Part shown: positions 20,343 through 32,321 of the stretch, in pieces
How positions within the stretch are numbered: position 1 is the first letter of the stretch
Layout of the letters: each line of letters begins with the position of its first letter
Notes under the pieces: generated by a model
What the model was told of the DNA's origin: nothing
Database searches by the model: none
What the model saw: the letters and a program-made list of their open reading frames with translations, nothing else
Translations under genes and position numbers: made by a program
NCBI RefSeq assembly: GCF_000004195.4
Contig: NC_030678.2
Span: forward strand, 57,505,378 to 57,569,377
Direction of reading: 5' to 3'
Source: Xenopus tropicalis
Taxonomy: Eukaryota > Chordata > Amphibia > Anura > Pipidae
Length of the DNA: 64,000 nt

Positions 20343-23296
20343 CGTGTTTTAAAGAGAAAAATGACCTTGGCCAATGGATTTTAAAGTTCACATTCATTGT
20401 CAGAGATGCCCTACATTAACTACTCCAGTCTGGCCCAAAAAGGTTCTGGGCAGGAAAACTGCCACCAAAGGGGCAATAGTTTCTTATTTGGGCAGATGAA
20501 TAACTAATATTTTTCCATCCTAAGCATTTTAGGGTGAAAAAATCACCCCCACCCGCACTTTTGCACAGTATCCCTGGGAGTCAGTGGGAACCACAAGGGG
20601 TAGTTAGGGAGGTTCATTTTTACGCCAGCAGTGAATCCATTAAGTCTCAAGTCATGTATGGCCCAACTTAACCTCCCAAACAAAGTCACCCTCCGCCTAT
20701 AAGAATCACCTCTTCTGTAACTTCATTTTCTATTAATGGCAATAGCATCAAGCCTCAGTTTTTATAAGCAATGCACAGGCAGTCATATATGGGCAGGTAT
20801 GCTCTCTTACTGATTGGGCCAAAGGCCAAATGGAAAGAGAATGCACGAGGGCACACATAATCAATACTAGCTGGGTTAAGAGTATTAATGTGGGGGAAAA
20901 AAACACCTAAATATACAACCCTGACAACTGCCCTTAAAGGGCCTTATACCCTATTATCTTTCTGCAGATGCGAGTTTATGAGAGAATACCCATGCTGCCA
21001 CTGATTTATGGTGTCTCTCTTTATAGGTTATGAATAAACCATCTACCAATGGGATTATTAAACTATTGACCCAGAGATATAGTGAGGGCTTAGCTAAGGC
21101 AATAACTGCAACCAGACTATAATAATTTCATAGAAGCTTGGGGGGTGAGTAGGGTTGCAAAAGGGAAATAAATACACTTTCAGCTCTTAATATTTCCATT
21201 AGAAAAACCCATAGGAAAAAAAAGACACGTCCTTTAAATTATTAAGTGTATTGTCAAACAGAGCCATTAGGGGAAAAGAGCACAGTCCATTGTCAACCTT
21301 GCAGTAGTTACTGTTTCTTTCTTTGCTATATTTTATTTTTATTTTTTTGAGCTATAAGGCAAAAGTTTTAAGTAGTCAGTTCCCATTTTATATGACAAGT
21401 TAACAGTCTATCATATGAAATGACAGGAGGAGAAATAATAGTCGGCGGTAAGTGGCAAATCTGAGGTGCCCTAGCCTGCATCCATCAACGTCTCAGAAGG
21501 AACAAGTGCCAGGGTTAAATGGGGCAACTTGGCAGTGTATGTATTCCTTACGTGTCTTTGTTAAAATGTTCAAACCTAAGAGGTCAAGTATTGCAAAGAG
21601 AACTGCAGAAAGAGGTAACTATTATTCATTCATTTTCATTAGTTAGAAATAGACACAGTGAGCATGTGCAGGTAAGTATGGGAGACAGACCCTCTATATA
21701 CATTAATGAAGTGCAGATACATTGGTTCTCAGAAGCCTTCAGAACAGGGACACTATGTCATTGCTTGGCTAAAACACTTGTCCTTGGTTTTTCAACCAAT
21801 GAAAAAGGGATCATTCTACTTATAAACACTTTTAGGAAGCATAGGGCTATTTACAATGTCTTTGCAGCACAAGAAATAACCCAAGGGTATTGAAGGTAAT
21901 GCAAACTGACCCAGCATTGTAATATGTATCAGATGATAATTATGGTGACTAATGATGCTAATTGTACCCCAGAAATGCATTTCCCATGGAGTCCTAGTTA
22001 AACAAAATGATTTTTTTCACTGATTTGCTTTTTCTCTGGAATAGTAGGACAGTATATGGTATTAACTAAACTAGTATTCTTACAAACCAGGTGATGTCAG
22101 TACAGGTATTTCTTTTTGTGTGTAAACATTTTTAAGTTGCTTTAAGACATTGTGTCCTAAATTATGGGACAGTCTCTTATCCAGAAAACCCCATGTATCA
22201 AGCATTCCAGATAATAGGTCCCATATGCATAAACATAAGTGTTTTCCCTCTAGCAGATACATAATCCCAACTACATTAATTGTTACGGCTTGAAGTACTA
22301 AAGTTTGTTGCAAAGTCCTATTAATTCTGTGTAAGTATATAAAAGCAGCACACATATTCTATACACATATACTAAATGTGTGTAGTTCAGTAAGTATAGT
22401 TTTAACAAGAACCTTGCTTCTTTCTTTCTGGTCCTAGAAGATGCCATAATGATGCCAAAAAAAACCCAGAAAGACTTTATGTTAACCAGCAGGTGGAGCC
22501 TTTATTACACCAAAGTGCTCTCACAACTGACTCCAGCTGTAATGTAAATGCCCACTCTATAACCAGAAACCCGCCAGTTGCTAAGTGTTTTACACCTATG
22601 TCAGCAACCAAACAGCAGGTTAGCAGTGGGACTACCAATACCCACTCAGAGATGTCAATTAACCATGGGGTGACACTAATCCAGTACACACTATTGTTTG
22701 CGCATGCAATGCTTTGCAGTGGAACTTTCATGTGTTCAATGAGAACGCATGCGTTAACACAGTCCAGTCTTTTCTATTAGTTTGTACTTACTGTGCCAAA
22801 AGGGCAGCATAGTAACACAGGTAGAGTGCATCAAGTTGTGTTCCACTTGCATTCGGCAGTGACCCACCGTAGGGGAAGGCACAAACTTGTGTGTAAGAGC
22901 CCTAAACTAAACTCATCTTCATTCTAAATAGTAACATGAAATAAGGCCTCAAAACTGCCTAAAGTGGGTCATTATCACTCTAAAGGCATGGGGTTACTTG
23001 ACATCTCTGCCCACTATGGTTTTATAGACATACACATTCCTTAAAACTTCATTACTTACTAAATTTCATTTACATTAAGATCAAGGGCTGAATTAACAAA
23101 AAGTGACAAATTCAAAATCATCTGAACACTACTTTTTTTTTTATTTACAAAACCCTATGACAAAACGTGTTTTTTTTAACATCAGAAAGTTGGAGTAAAT
23201 CAATTTTTATCTCCATCATTCAGAATGTGAATGAAATGTGCTTAATAATAAATATCTATCTTAATTCAACTCCATTTGGTGTATTCACAAAATGGA
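20343..23296. other. Unique sequence, no gene recognised
   Basis: About 3 kb without a recognisable exon. A scrap of the TACAGGTATAGGATC family lies near 22165-22240 on the reverse strand. Open stretches of 60-125 codons occur on both strands but show no domain or biased composition. Confidence 0.45.
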
Positions 23297-23300
23297 TTAA

Positions 23301-23762
23301 AGGAGAAGGAAAGGTAAAAACTAAGTAAGCTTTATCAGAAAGGTCTATGTAATTACAGCCATAAGCACTCACAGAAATGCTGCACTGACTTCTCTGTCAA
23401 AAGAAACACAGGATTTCTTGTCTCGTTTTTTGTAAACATGTTCTTAGGTATCAGACTTCCTCTCTCTGAAAAATCCTTCATTCCTGGGGTGGAATCTGTG
23501 TAGCTTTCTCCTCTCTACCTTCTCCTGCTTTCCCTTCCTTAAGAATTCATAAAAATTCTCTCCCACATCCATCAGAATGTGTGATCTATGCTACCAGCAG
23601 CACCCAAGCTAAAATTGCAGCTGCAATCTTAAACTAACGGAGAAAGCTTCTAGGGCTTTTTACTCAGGTATGGTAATGTTTTCTGCAGAATGAAGTGTTT
23701 TAAGTGTCACTAATGTGGCAAATCTATTGACAGTAAAATGCCAAAATGACTTTCCTTCTCCT
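23301..23762. repeat. TTAA-flanked MITE, 462 bp (AGGAGAAGGAAAG ends)
   Basis: The ends AGGAGAAGGAAAG and CTTTCCTTCTCCT are perfect inverted repeats flanked by TTAA at 23297-23300 and 23763-23766. A TTAA target duplication fits the Kolobok or piggyBac superfamilies. The AGGAGAAGG terminus is shared with 26357-26739. Confidence 0.85.
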
Positions 23763-24221
23763 TTAAGGCTTTTTTAAAATTTGACAAAATTATATATTGA
23801 CAATAATATTTCTTACTTTCATTTTAGTTTGATCTACTTCTGTGAATCATTTTGCTAGTATATTACTCCATTTTTGCTCCAGTTTTGGCCTAACTCCATG
23901 TTCATAAATTCCCCTAAGTCCTCAGTTGCCATTAGTGCAAACATCTTGCTTATATTTTAAGCCTTAAAGTCAATGGAACATGGAGTGTCCAAATGTAATT
24001 TACAGAGAAAGCAAGCAATGGGCAAAATACTTGCAACTATTTTATGAACAGCAGCCCTAATTTGATGCGCACAACACAGCAAATCTATGCAACAAAGACC
24101 CCAATATTCTGTAACAATTGTTTTTAGTATATACATGAGAAATTTTCAGCTTGCAAACGTCAAGCTGTTTGTGTTTGAACTGTACCTTCCAGACCCCCTT
24201 CTGTCCCAGCTGGTTTAATTA

Positions 24222-24813
24222 CGTATATACTCGAGTATAAGCCTAGTTTTTCAGCACCCAAAATGTGCTGAAAAACTCACCCTCGGCTTATACTTGAGTC
24301 GGGTGCCATGGGTCCCTCCAGACTAGCACCCTCTCTCCTTTGTGTGCAAATTAGGCCACCCACAACCAGACCCTCCAGTGCCCTGGCCTGCTCCCAATTC
24401 ATCTCCATCTACCATCCTCATCTGCCCCATTCTGCACTAGACATTGCACTTCTGTATAATCTATATATAGTTTTGAATGATTTTAACTCTGTGTTTTAGC
24501 TTGGTTGCTGATTGAGCTAAGGGGGTAGTACTCTTAAGGCATCATTGTGGATACCATATTGTTTTTGTTGACCCTCTTCTCCACTTACAGAGCTAATTTA
24601 CTGTTTTTCTTTGAAATAAATATTGAAAAACATATACCCCACGGATGCCTCATTTAATGTAATTTTATTGGTATTTATTTTGATTATTGAAACTTACCAG
24701 TAGCGGCTGCATTTCCCACCCTTATACTCGAGTCAATACGTTTTTCCAGTTTTCTTAGGTAAAATTAGGTACCTCGGCTTATATTCAGATCGGCTTATAC
24801 TCGAGTATATACG
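24222..24813. repeat. TIR element with CGTATATACTCGAGTATAAGCC ends
   Basis: The left CGTATATACTCGAGTATAA and right TTATACTCGAGTATATACG ends are inverted and flanked by TTA (24219-24221 and 24814-24816). An internal hairpin GTTTTTCAGCAC/GTGCTGAAAAAC lies just inside the left end (24247-24277). It is 592 bp with no transposase. The superfamily is uncertain. A 3-bp TTA duplication would fit Harbinger. Confidence 0.75.
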
Positions 24814-24816
24814 TTA

Positions 24817-26030
24817 CATAATATTTTACTCCTGGATTTATGTCTTAATCAGATCCAAGAGGAGATCCCCTTATGCTTTACTCACTGCATCCTAGCATTA
24901 ATGGCCCCCACATTTATACCAGTAACAGGAAGCACCAGTGACAATCCATTACCTTGAGGTTGCAAAGAGATAACAAATAACTTTTAGTGGCAGAAGTTTA
25001 GTCCCATTTTACATATAACAAGAAGTGTTCTGTTATGCCAGTGTAGCCAGTAAGAAACATGGGCCGTGTTTGGTCTTCTGAGATCTGGAGCAGTGATTAA
25101 CGGAATGATTTTCTGTTCACATAAAAAAGCTGCTGGCACTGATTTTGTAGACTACCCTGAGCAATGCAGCAAAGCGTGCCTGATTCCCCATCAATAAATC
25201 TGATAAATCTGCATTTCCCTTCCAAGAGGCAAACCTTTCCTGTTCACAAGAGACCAATTCCCACTGATTTAGAAGTAGTAGCTTTTCCAGCCTAACTGCT
25301 AATGTCAAAGGGTTAACGGAACGGCTTTGTAAGCCAAAGCAATATTTAACAAATAATAATTCAGATTTGCAGCTCGGCTGGAGCTGTAATTAACCTAAAG
25401 TGGAAAGGCTGTTCTCCTAGGCACACAATTAGAGCCCTCCAGATTTTTGATCAGGTGAAGGATAGTTCAGTATTTTTACTTCTGTCAGCAGATTCCCATG
25501 AACTCGAGGTGCAAGTTCCAGACAACTGGCAGTGGTCGTTAACATAAGTTAATTAAGTTTATTACATATTAACAGAATGTCATTAGCTTCGGAAGCTCAT
25601 GTTGCTCTAAGGCAGGAATCTGCCACTTTCCTGTTGCTGTTCAATTACTATATTCAGCAACCTGTGCCAGCATTGGATCAACAACTAAGCATGCTGGAAG
25701 ATGTAGTTCAGCATCAGCTAAGGAGACTTTTGAATTCTGGTGAATGTGGTTTAATGTGCAGCCAGATAGTCAGAGACTGCTGTTTTATCTAGCCTAATAC
25801 AGTCAGCAAGAAAACAGCACAAAAAAGGGTTCCTACCTTCTGCTTTTAATAAAATCTGGATGCTGAATGGCTAATTAGCAATTAAAGTAAATACGTTCTG
25901 CAGGGTGGTGACAAAACCAGTGCAATGTGCTGAATGCAGCTAAATTAAATGAAAATTAGCTATGCAGAATAAGGATTTAATATCTTATATGTAATAGAAA
26001 TTAATGTAGTTACTGTACTACTCAAGGGGG
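24817..26030. other. Unique sequence, possible conserved non-coding blocks
   Basis: No exon was recognised. 25340-25560 and 25840-26000 lack visible repeats and are dense in ATTA/TAAT homeodomain-type words (GCTGTAATTAACC, GCTAATTAGCAATTAAAG). That is how vertebrate enhancers near developmental genes often read. This is an impression only. Confidence 0.35.
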
Positions 26031-26305
26031 CAGATTTATCAAAACACGAGTTCGAATCCCGAATTCGGATTGTAAAATTTCTGAAGATCGCAAATATCCC
26101 GAAAAATGCTTAAGAAAAAATCGTATTAGTCACGATAATATCGTATTGGTGATCCAAAAGTCAAGAAATTTTTGTACCGAACGATTGTAAACAGCGGCAG
26201 AGCCTGTCCGAATTTTTTGCGCAATCCCCGGAAAAATCACGCGGGCGCGAAAAAACAGCGTAAACACGCTCGGAGCATTCGTGTCTTGATAAATCTCCCC
26301 CAAGG
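26031..26305. repeat. MITE with GGGGGCAGATTTATCAA ends
   Basis: The ends GGGGGCAGATTTATCAA and TTGATAAATCTCCCCC are inverted. A half-end, ATAAATCTGCCCC, recurs at about 44396-44408. The target duplication could not be separated from the G/C run. Confidence 0.7.
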
Positions 26306-26356
26306 TGTGAAGACTATAGGACACATGCAAGCACAGCAAGCAAAGCTCAATTTTAA

Positions 26357-26739
26357 AGGAGAAGGAAAATCACTGGGGGGTGCCAAACCACCAGTAATTG
26401 TAATTACTTACCTGATACTTCGGGTTGGTGCTTCTGTAAGGAGAAAACCACACCAGCCAGGGTAGCTGCAAGAAAGCAATCCTCTTCCTTCTTCTATCTT
26501 TGCGCCACTTGTGCAGTAGAGTAAAAAGCTGAACTTTAACAAAAAAGTCAGCTTTTTCACTCTACTGCACATGCTAAGGGCCTGGGATCCCGAAAATAGA
26601 AGAGAGAAGGAAAAGGAGTACTGGCTCGCAGCAAACCTGGGCTGGAGCTGGAGTTTTCTCCCAACAGGAGCACCAGCCCGGGGTAAAAGGTAAGCGATTA
26701 ATCACTGGGGGTGCCTAACATTTTACCTTTCCTTCTTCT
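26357..26739. repeat. TTAA-flanked MITE (383 bp) with internal hairpin
   Basis: The ends AGGAGAAGGAAA and TTTCCTTCTTCT are flanked by TTAA at 26353-26356 and 26740-26743. An inner hairpin pairs 26511-26532 (GTGCAGTAGAGTAAAAAGCTGA) with 26548-26570, with one bulged base. Confidence 0.85.
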
Positions 26740-26791
26740 TTAAGTGCTACTGCCATGTGTTTCACACAATGCAGCATTATTGCGGTTACAA

Positions 26792-27367
26792 GTACCCAAA
26801 TGAAAAGCTTATAACTAGACTTCCTTGTTTAATAATAGCATCATATTGAATCCACATCCTGCATGGATATTTAGCCTTTAATTAAGATGCATGCTGCAGA
26901 ATGAACTGATTTCAATAAGTGGCAGGTATTAAAGTGTTGGGGTGGCAACCCTAGTCACAAGGGGGGGGGGGTGCCATTGTCACAATTGCTGTGTGCCTTA
27001 CTGCAATCATGGCCAATGCAGCAGAATTACAGCAGAATTGAGTATGCATTTTGCCACAAATTGGATTCAATTGTGTAGAAGTCTGCCTGGCATCATTTCC
27101 AGTGTTCGGAAAGCAAGTGACATCTGCACCCAATTCTTTAGGTGCAAGTGTGCTGCTCCTATTGACACAGGCACAGCAGTGCTTGATTCAGAACAGAAGG
27201 CAGGAAGGACTGAGCGGTGTTGAGCACAACTATACACAATCGAGGGGACTGCAAGTTCACTTGTGGAGGTAAACAAGCGCTTGGGAATCTGTGGTTTGGG
27301 ACTGTCCCTCTTTAATCAGGATCATTGATTGTACCCAAATGAAAAGCTTATAACTAGACTTCCTTGT
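26792..27367 (+). repeat. 37-bp exact direct repeats bounding about 500 bp
   Basis: The block starting GTACCCAAATGAAAAGC and ending ACTTCCTTGT is identical at 26792-26828 and 27331-27367. Between them lie a G10 run and sequence with no recognised element. The repeats are too long for a transposon target duplication, so a local duplication is more likely. Confidence 0.75.
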
Positions 27368-27483
27368 GTGAATTTGCAGAAGTTAGTAGTTGTGAATTGT
27401 ACATGGGTTAATTATAGTTGGGAATGCCAGTCAGCAATAGTGGAGCAGAGAGATATTGTCTTGTATTGAAAAAATAATATATT

Positions 27484-27670
27484 AACAAGAGGTATGGGAC
27501 CTGTTATCCAGAATGCTTGCGACCTGGAGTTTTCCATATAAGGGATCTTTCTGTAATTTGGATCTCCATAAGTCTGCTAAAAATTATTTACATATTGAAT
27601 AAACCGAATAGGCTTGTTTTGCCTCCAATAAGCATTAATTATATCTTAGTTGGGATCAAGTACACAAGTA
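27484..27670. repeat. 5' half of a TACAGGTATAGGATC MITE
   Basis: GGTATGGGACCTGTTATCCAG through TTGGGATCAAGTA aligns with the left half of 16306-16631. The right half is missing. Confidence 0.65.
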
Positions 27671-27724
27671 TACAAGTATGCACTGTATATAGAGTGCACA
27701 AAAAGTACATTGTTTAAATGGATA

Positions 27725-28150
27725 GTCCAGACAAGGGCAACTAAGTTAATTAAAGGCATAAAAGGTCTCAGGTATGAAAATAAACTGTCCAAGCTGGTAT
27801 TATTTACACTGAGTCATTAAAGGGGGGGATATAATCACATATTTAAATATATAAAGGAAACATACAAAAACATTTCTGGATGTTTATTTACAAATTTATC
27901 TTCCCACGGAATACAAGGGAATCCACTGAGATAAGAAAAGAAGAATTCAGCAAATGCAGGATATTTTTGTTAGTGAGGCTGTTGCATTCTCACCCTGAAA
28001 GTTTTATTAGCAGGTACAATGCAATAGAAAGTCAAGATTCCTTCCTGCTAGTTAAAATGTTCCTACAAATAAAGCAAAACTGAATTAGAGACCCCAGCTT
28101 CCCCTTTATGCTGCAAATTACTTCTTTGCCTTACTCTGAATTAAATGTGA
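27725..28150 (+). pseudogene. CR1/L2-like LINE reverse transcriptase C-terminal fragment
   Basis: In broken frames the plus strand reads RATKLVKG-like text: KLIKGIKGLRYENKLSKLVLF, then RGDIIT. It corresponds to the RATKLVKGMESLSYEERLARLGLF segment of the minus-strand LINE at 37646-39715. Stops and shifts show it is dead. In CR1/L2-like LINEs this region follows the reverse transcriptase domain. Frames degrade after about 27900. Confidence 0.7.
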
Positions 28151-28256
28151 TATATTCTTTGGTATTATTTGAGAAAAGGTTTGAAAATACATTGATGCAT
28201 TGGCCTTTTATTCACCATGAACTACTATGTCACCAAGTGTAAAAGTTGGTTTAAAG

Positions 28257-28585
28257 CAGTGGTCCCAACCTTTTTTGCACCACGGACCGGTTTCAAGCAA
28301 GACAATTTTTCCAAGGACCGGGGATGGGTGGTGTAGCGCAAATAGTGCTAGTTAAATTTTATATTATGCACTTTATTATTAGTATTATTATTACATACAG
28401 CTTAATAAAGTACTTTGGTCCTTGTTGTGATCAGTAGAAATCTTCCTGGGCTTCCCATAGCTATTGTCATGGCTGTGTAACGCATCAGGGAGATAGGATC
28501 ACAGGTAATTGGGACCAGAGGTGGCCCGGTTCAACACAGCCCATGGCCCGGCACCGGTCCCCAGATCAGTGGTTGGGGACCCCTG
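28257..28585. mobile_element. hAT MITE, complete (329 bp), Charlie-like ends
   Basis: The ends CAGTGGTCCCAACC and GGTTGGGGACCCCTG are inverted. A perfect 8-bp target duplication GTTTAAAG flanks it (28249-28256 and 28586-28593). The interior repeats CACGGACCGG/CCGGTCC words. It has no transposase. Confidence 0.92.
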
Positions 28586-28593
28586 GTTTAAAG

Positions 28594-29720
28594 GACAGCC
28601 TTTTTCCTGTTACCCTGCACCGATGTGTACAAAGAGCACCGAGCCTTCCCCAGTCTCACAGTTTAGTTTTTTTTTCACCGCAGATTGGCCAATACACTTC
28701 TTGATCTGAAGGATCCTGGCAAGAGACACTGAAGTGACTTTTACACTCAAATGTGAGGCCTTGAAACTATTACCCAGTAGTACAATGTGTGGCTTTTCAG
28801 CATTGAGTACTCATTAAACGCTTTGAGTTGGCGAGCCTGAAGTATTGATGGCAAACCCACGGCACAAAGCAAATACAAACTGAGCTACACTGGGCAGATA
28901 AGAAAAAAAGCCAGTGGCAACAATCATGACTTAATAATTTAATATGGCAATACACACTGACAGTGCATGCATAAGAATAATCAATTAACTTCATTGTCAT
29001 ATTAATTAAATTATTCATTTAATAAAGAAAATTGAAGGAATGCTGTGGGACGAAAGCTGGTCTTGGATTACCTGTGACCGCCAATTAGATATAAAGGCTC
29101 TAGAGCATCATTTTAGAAAAAATGGCATATTACTGCAGGTTTACACTGAAATGTTTCTATTGCAACAAAGAATTATGATAATAAATAAGAATATAGAATT
29201 GCTCCTAGTAATAATTCTATATAAATACAGTTTCCATAGTTCATAGAGTATGTGAGACCCGTGTCAATTAAAAATACCTAATAGTAATCTGCATAATCAC
29301 TATAAAATGCTATGGCTGCTAACTATACCATACAGGATAGTTTTTTAGAATTTTAAGAAGTAACTTAAAATTCTCAATGGAGAGTTGAAAAAAGATCATA
29401 TAGCTTTTTGCTATGTATAAATTCTCATATGAATATTTAATGTCACAGACCAGTACCACTGAGCTTTAATAAAGAATGTTTATTGGAATATTAAGGAGTG
29501 CTGTTCACTGAAGAGATTTCCCTAATTATCATTTGATTAAGTAGCACAGAGCAGATTTCAGGACATGATGCAGTGAAACGCTTGTGATATACTATTGTAA
29601 GTGAACATTTTATATGTTCTGGCAATGTTCATTAGTGGATTGTTGCCTGATTGCCTAACCAAATGGTTGATAAATTTGAGCTGATATGATCGGCGTTGTT
29701 ATTATCTGTACTTTAAAATC
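28594..29720. other. Unique sequence, no gene recognised
   Basis: AT-rich, with no repeat partner in the window. The stretch 28840-29150 is unusually free of repeats and carries ATTAATTAAATTATTCATTT-type words. No coding signal is visible. Confidence 0.4.
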
Positions 29721-29724
29721 TATA

Positions 29725-29910
29725 CAGCGCCGGTTTCGAATCCGGGCGCCCTGAGGCCGCCCCCGTTCGTCAAATTCCCCTGCATGCGCGGAAGTCCACA
29801 CTTGCATACGGAACAGTGGGGAGAAGTCCCAATTGCTCCATATGGGAGCAAAATTTCAAGATTTTGGTGTGGTGGGGTGGCATGCACGGCCTCTCTACAA
29901 ATCCGGGTCT
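29725..29910. repeat. CAGCGCCGG-type MITE, right end lost
   Basis: It starts CAGCGCCGG and ends ACAAATCCGGG. It shares GGAAGTCC, CATACGGAACAGTGGGGA and GCCTCTCTACAAATCCGGG with 32743-32995 and 62235-62521. The right terminus is incomplete, so no target duplication is visible. Confidence 0.6.
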
Positions 29911-29934
29911 AATTGTAGATATTAGTATGACAAT

Positions 29935-30995
29935 AGCCTTTAATATTACTGTTGTTCAATAAATCATCCAAGCCCCTCTTCCATCACAACATCACCTGAC
30001 AGGGCATTTCACAACCTCACTGCTCTCAGCACCTACGCTGCTCCAACTGAAATTTCTGTTTCGCTAATCTAAAGGGGTGGCCTCTGGTGCCCTGATCATT
30101 TTTATGGGAGAAATATTCCCTGTTATCTGTCTATAATGCCCTCAAATAAACTTATATAGAATACAAATACAAGTAAAACCTTGACAGTCTCATTGCTTAA
30201 ATCTTCCTTCCCCATTACCAGTTTAGTTGCACGTCTCTGCACTCCCTCCAGCTCATTAATATCCTTCTTAAGGACTGGAGCCCAAGTACTTTATTTGCTG
30301 TAACCACAGATTATTTGCTAGTAACCATGGATTGACACTGCCTGGAATTAGAAATCCCCAGATCCTTAAGGATACCCCTAACACACTAGTGTATAAGTTA
30401 CATTTATATTGTTTCTACAATATAAGTGTACAGCTTTGCACTTATCAACACTGAATCTAATTTTTCAGTTTGCCACACAGTTTTCTAATTCTGTCAAATT
30501 TCTTTGTAAAGTGTCAGCATCCTGCATGGAACTTATAGTTTTGCACAATTTATTATCATCTGCAAAAATAGAAAGAGTACTGTCTATGCCCACCTCCAGG
30601 TCATTAATAAACAAGTTAAAAAGCAAAGGACCAAGGACTGACCCCTGCAGTACTCCACTAACCACACTGGTCCAACTACAAAATCCACCATTTATCCTCA
30701 CTCTTTGTAATCTATCCTTCAGCCAGTTCTCTGTCCAAGTACCAACATATTTAAGGCCAATATACCTTATTGTAACCATTAACCTTGAGTCTAAGTAGAT
30801 GACATCCAATGCCATCCAAGAATCGAGGTTCCTGCTCACCTCCTTATAAAATGCAATTAAATTCGTTTGGATTGCATCACAATGCCCTTCTCATGTTTTC
30901 ACTTTGTATCCTCTCTCTCAAGCAATTGTTAGCAAGATTTCAGATATATTCTGGGAAGCATGATAACAGCTCTATCTATCACTTTCTGTGTTAAT
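29935..30995 (-). pseudogene. CR1/L2-like LINE reverse transcriptase fragment
   Basis: From 30839 to 30465 the minus strand is open for 124 codons. It reads SWMALDVIYLDSRL, then SGVLQGSVLGPLLFNLFIND and FADDNKLC, the palm motifs of a non-LTR reverse transcriptase. The QGS box and FADD catalytic box are present. A Pro to Leu change in the usual GVPQG motif (GVLQG) hints at decay. Towards 29950, shifted frames continue with GTRGHPFRLAKQKF, a LINE C-terminal phrase. The 5' part, including any endonuclease, is absent and no 3' tail was identified. Confidence 0.8.
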
Positions 30996-30999
30996 TTTG

Positions 31000-32317
31000 C
31001 CAAGTACATTATCTGAATATTTATGAAGTGGCTTTAGACTACCTGCCTCCACCCAACCACCACTAACCTCCATCCATCTTCCTTCTAAAATCCTGTTTCG
31101 AATGCTTTGCTAATTGCAGCGTGTCACTTCAACTGGCAACAATTCATTGTTAAGTGAAATTACCCTTTTCAGATCTTTTTCCCCACAGAACAGGTTACAA
31201 AGCTTATCAGGTTCCAGTGTTCTGTAACGCAGACCCATGAAAATATGTGGATGACGGTTACTATCATTGGATGGCATTAGCCCAGCTTGAGCAGCCAACA
31301 CTATGCACTTTTGCCATATCATTTAGGTGGTGTATTAATATAGCTTTAATACATAGTTTTAATATTGTTGTGTTAAACTAGCAACCTTCTGTTGTGATCT
31401 ACAATAATCTAACCAAGGCTGGTCCCCAAAATTCCAAGCTCTACATAATCCATCATGACCTCCATATTAATGGAGGGATAAATAAATGTGGGCTACTGCA
31501 ATAAGCAAAAGCACAAATAAAAATAAATACAAGAAAGGAAAGAGAAGCCTCCAATATACACCAACACAGAACCAATAATTCCAACAGGCAAAATATCATT
31601 TTCCAATTTAGTCTTGTGCATTTTTTGTTATGTAGTTGAGATATACAAAATACACCTGCTGCCTGGCTTTCCACTCATGTTTTTTGGGTGCAATTGCCTC
31701 TTCAGTAATGACACCTTTATATACTCTCATCTCAGTAATACAAAGGGGGCGACTGCTTGGATATCATGGCAAAGGAAGAGACATTTGTTTCCTGTTTATG
31801 ACTTTTTTGGTTTTTGTGTGAGTTAATGTTTGCCGAGTGTGAGTGGAACTGTGTTATTGGGTGGAGGTGTGAATATTTCAATCTTGAGTTTAATAGTATT
31901 GGTTACTGACAGATCCTGAGTGAGGCTAATATGAATATAAACTTTGTAAATGTACATAGTAACATAATTTGAAAGAGGACACACTGTCATCAAGTTCAGC
32001 CTTGTTGGTCTAATTAAACCCACCTACCTGCTAAGATAAATAGTATTATATATCTGCATAGATCATTTTTATAATACAAAGAAGGAAATACTGACAAACC
32101 CATATGTGTTTTTCCTGTACTTGCGAATCATTATGGGGCATTTCTATTTTCTCTGTTTCAGAGATCTGAATTAAATTATGATTTCCCTCAAAGACTCTGG
32201 AAACCTGCCAAAAATGATAGATTTAACAAAAATAGGCTTTATGGCCAGTTTTGGTTAAACGATAGCCTAGCTGAATGTAAAGCTTACATTTTATTGCTCT
32301 TTTGGGACTGCTCGCTC
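31000..32317. other. Unique sequence with a LINE 3' scrap
   Basis: No gene was recognised. Around 31970-32030, CATCAAGTTCAGCCTTGTTG and CCTACCTGCTAAG resemble the tail region near 37665-37710 and probably derive from the same LINE family. Confidence 0.45.
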
Positions 32318-32321
32318 TTAA

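Noticed and set aside
29725..29750. GGTTTCGAATCC resembling a tRNA T-arm / B box
   Set aside because: It has an extra T relative to the B box, no A box or cloverleaf is present, and the segment is the terminus of a known MITE family here.
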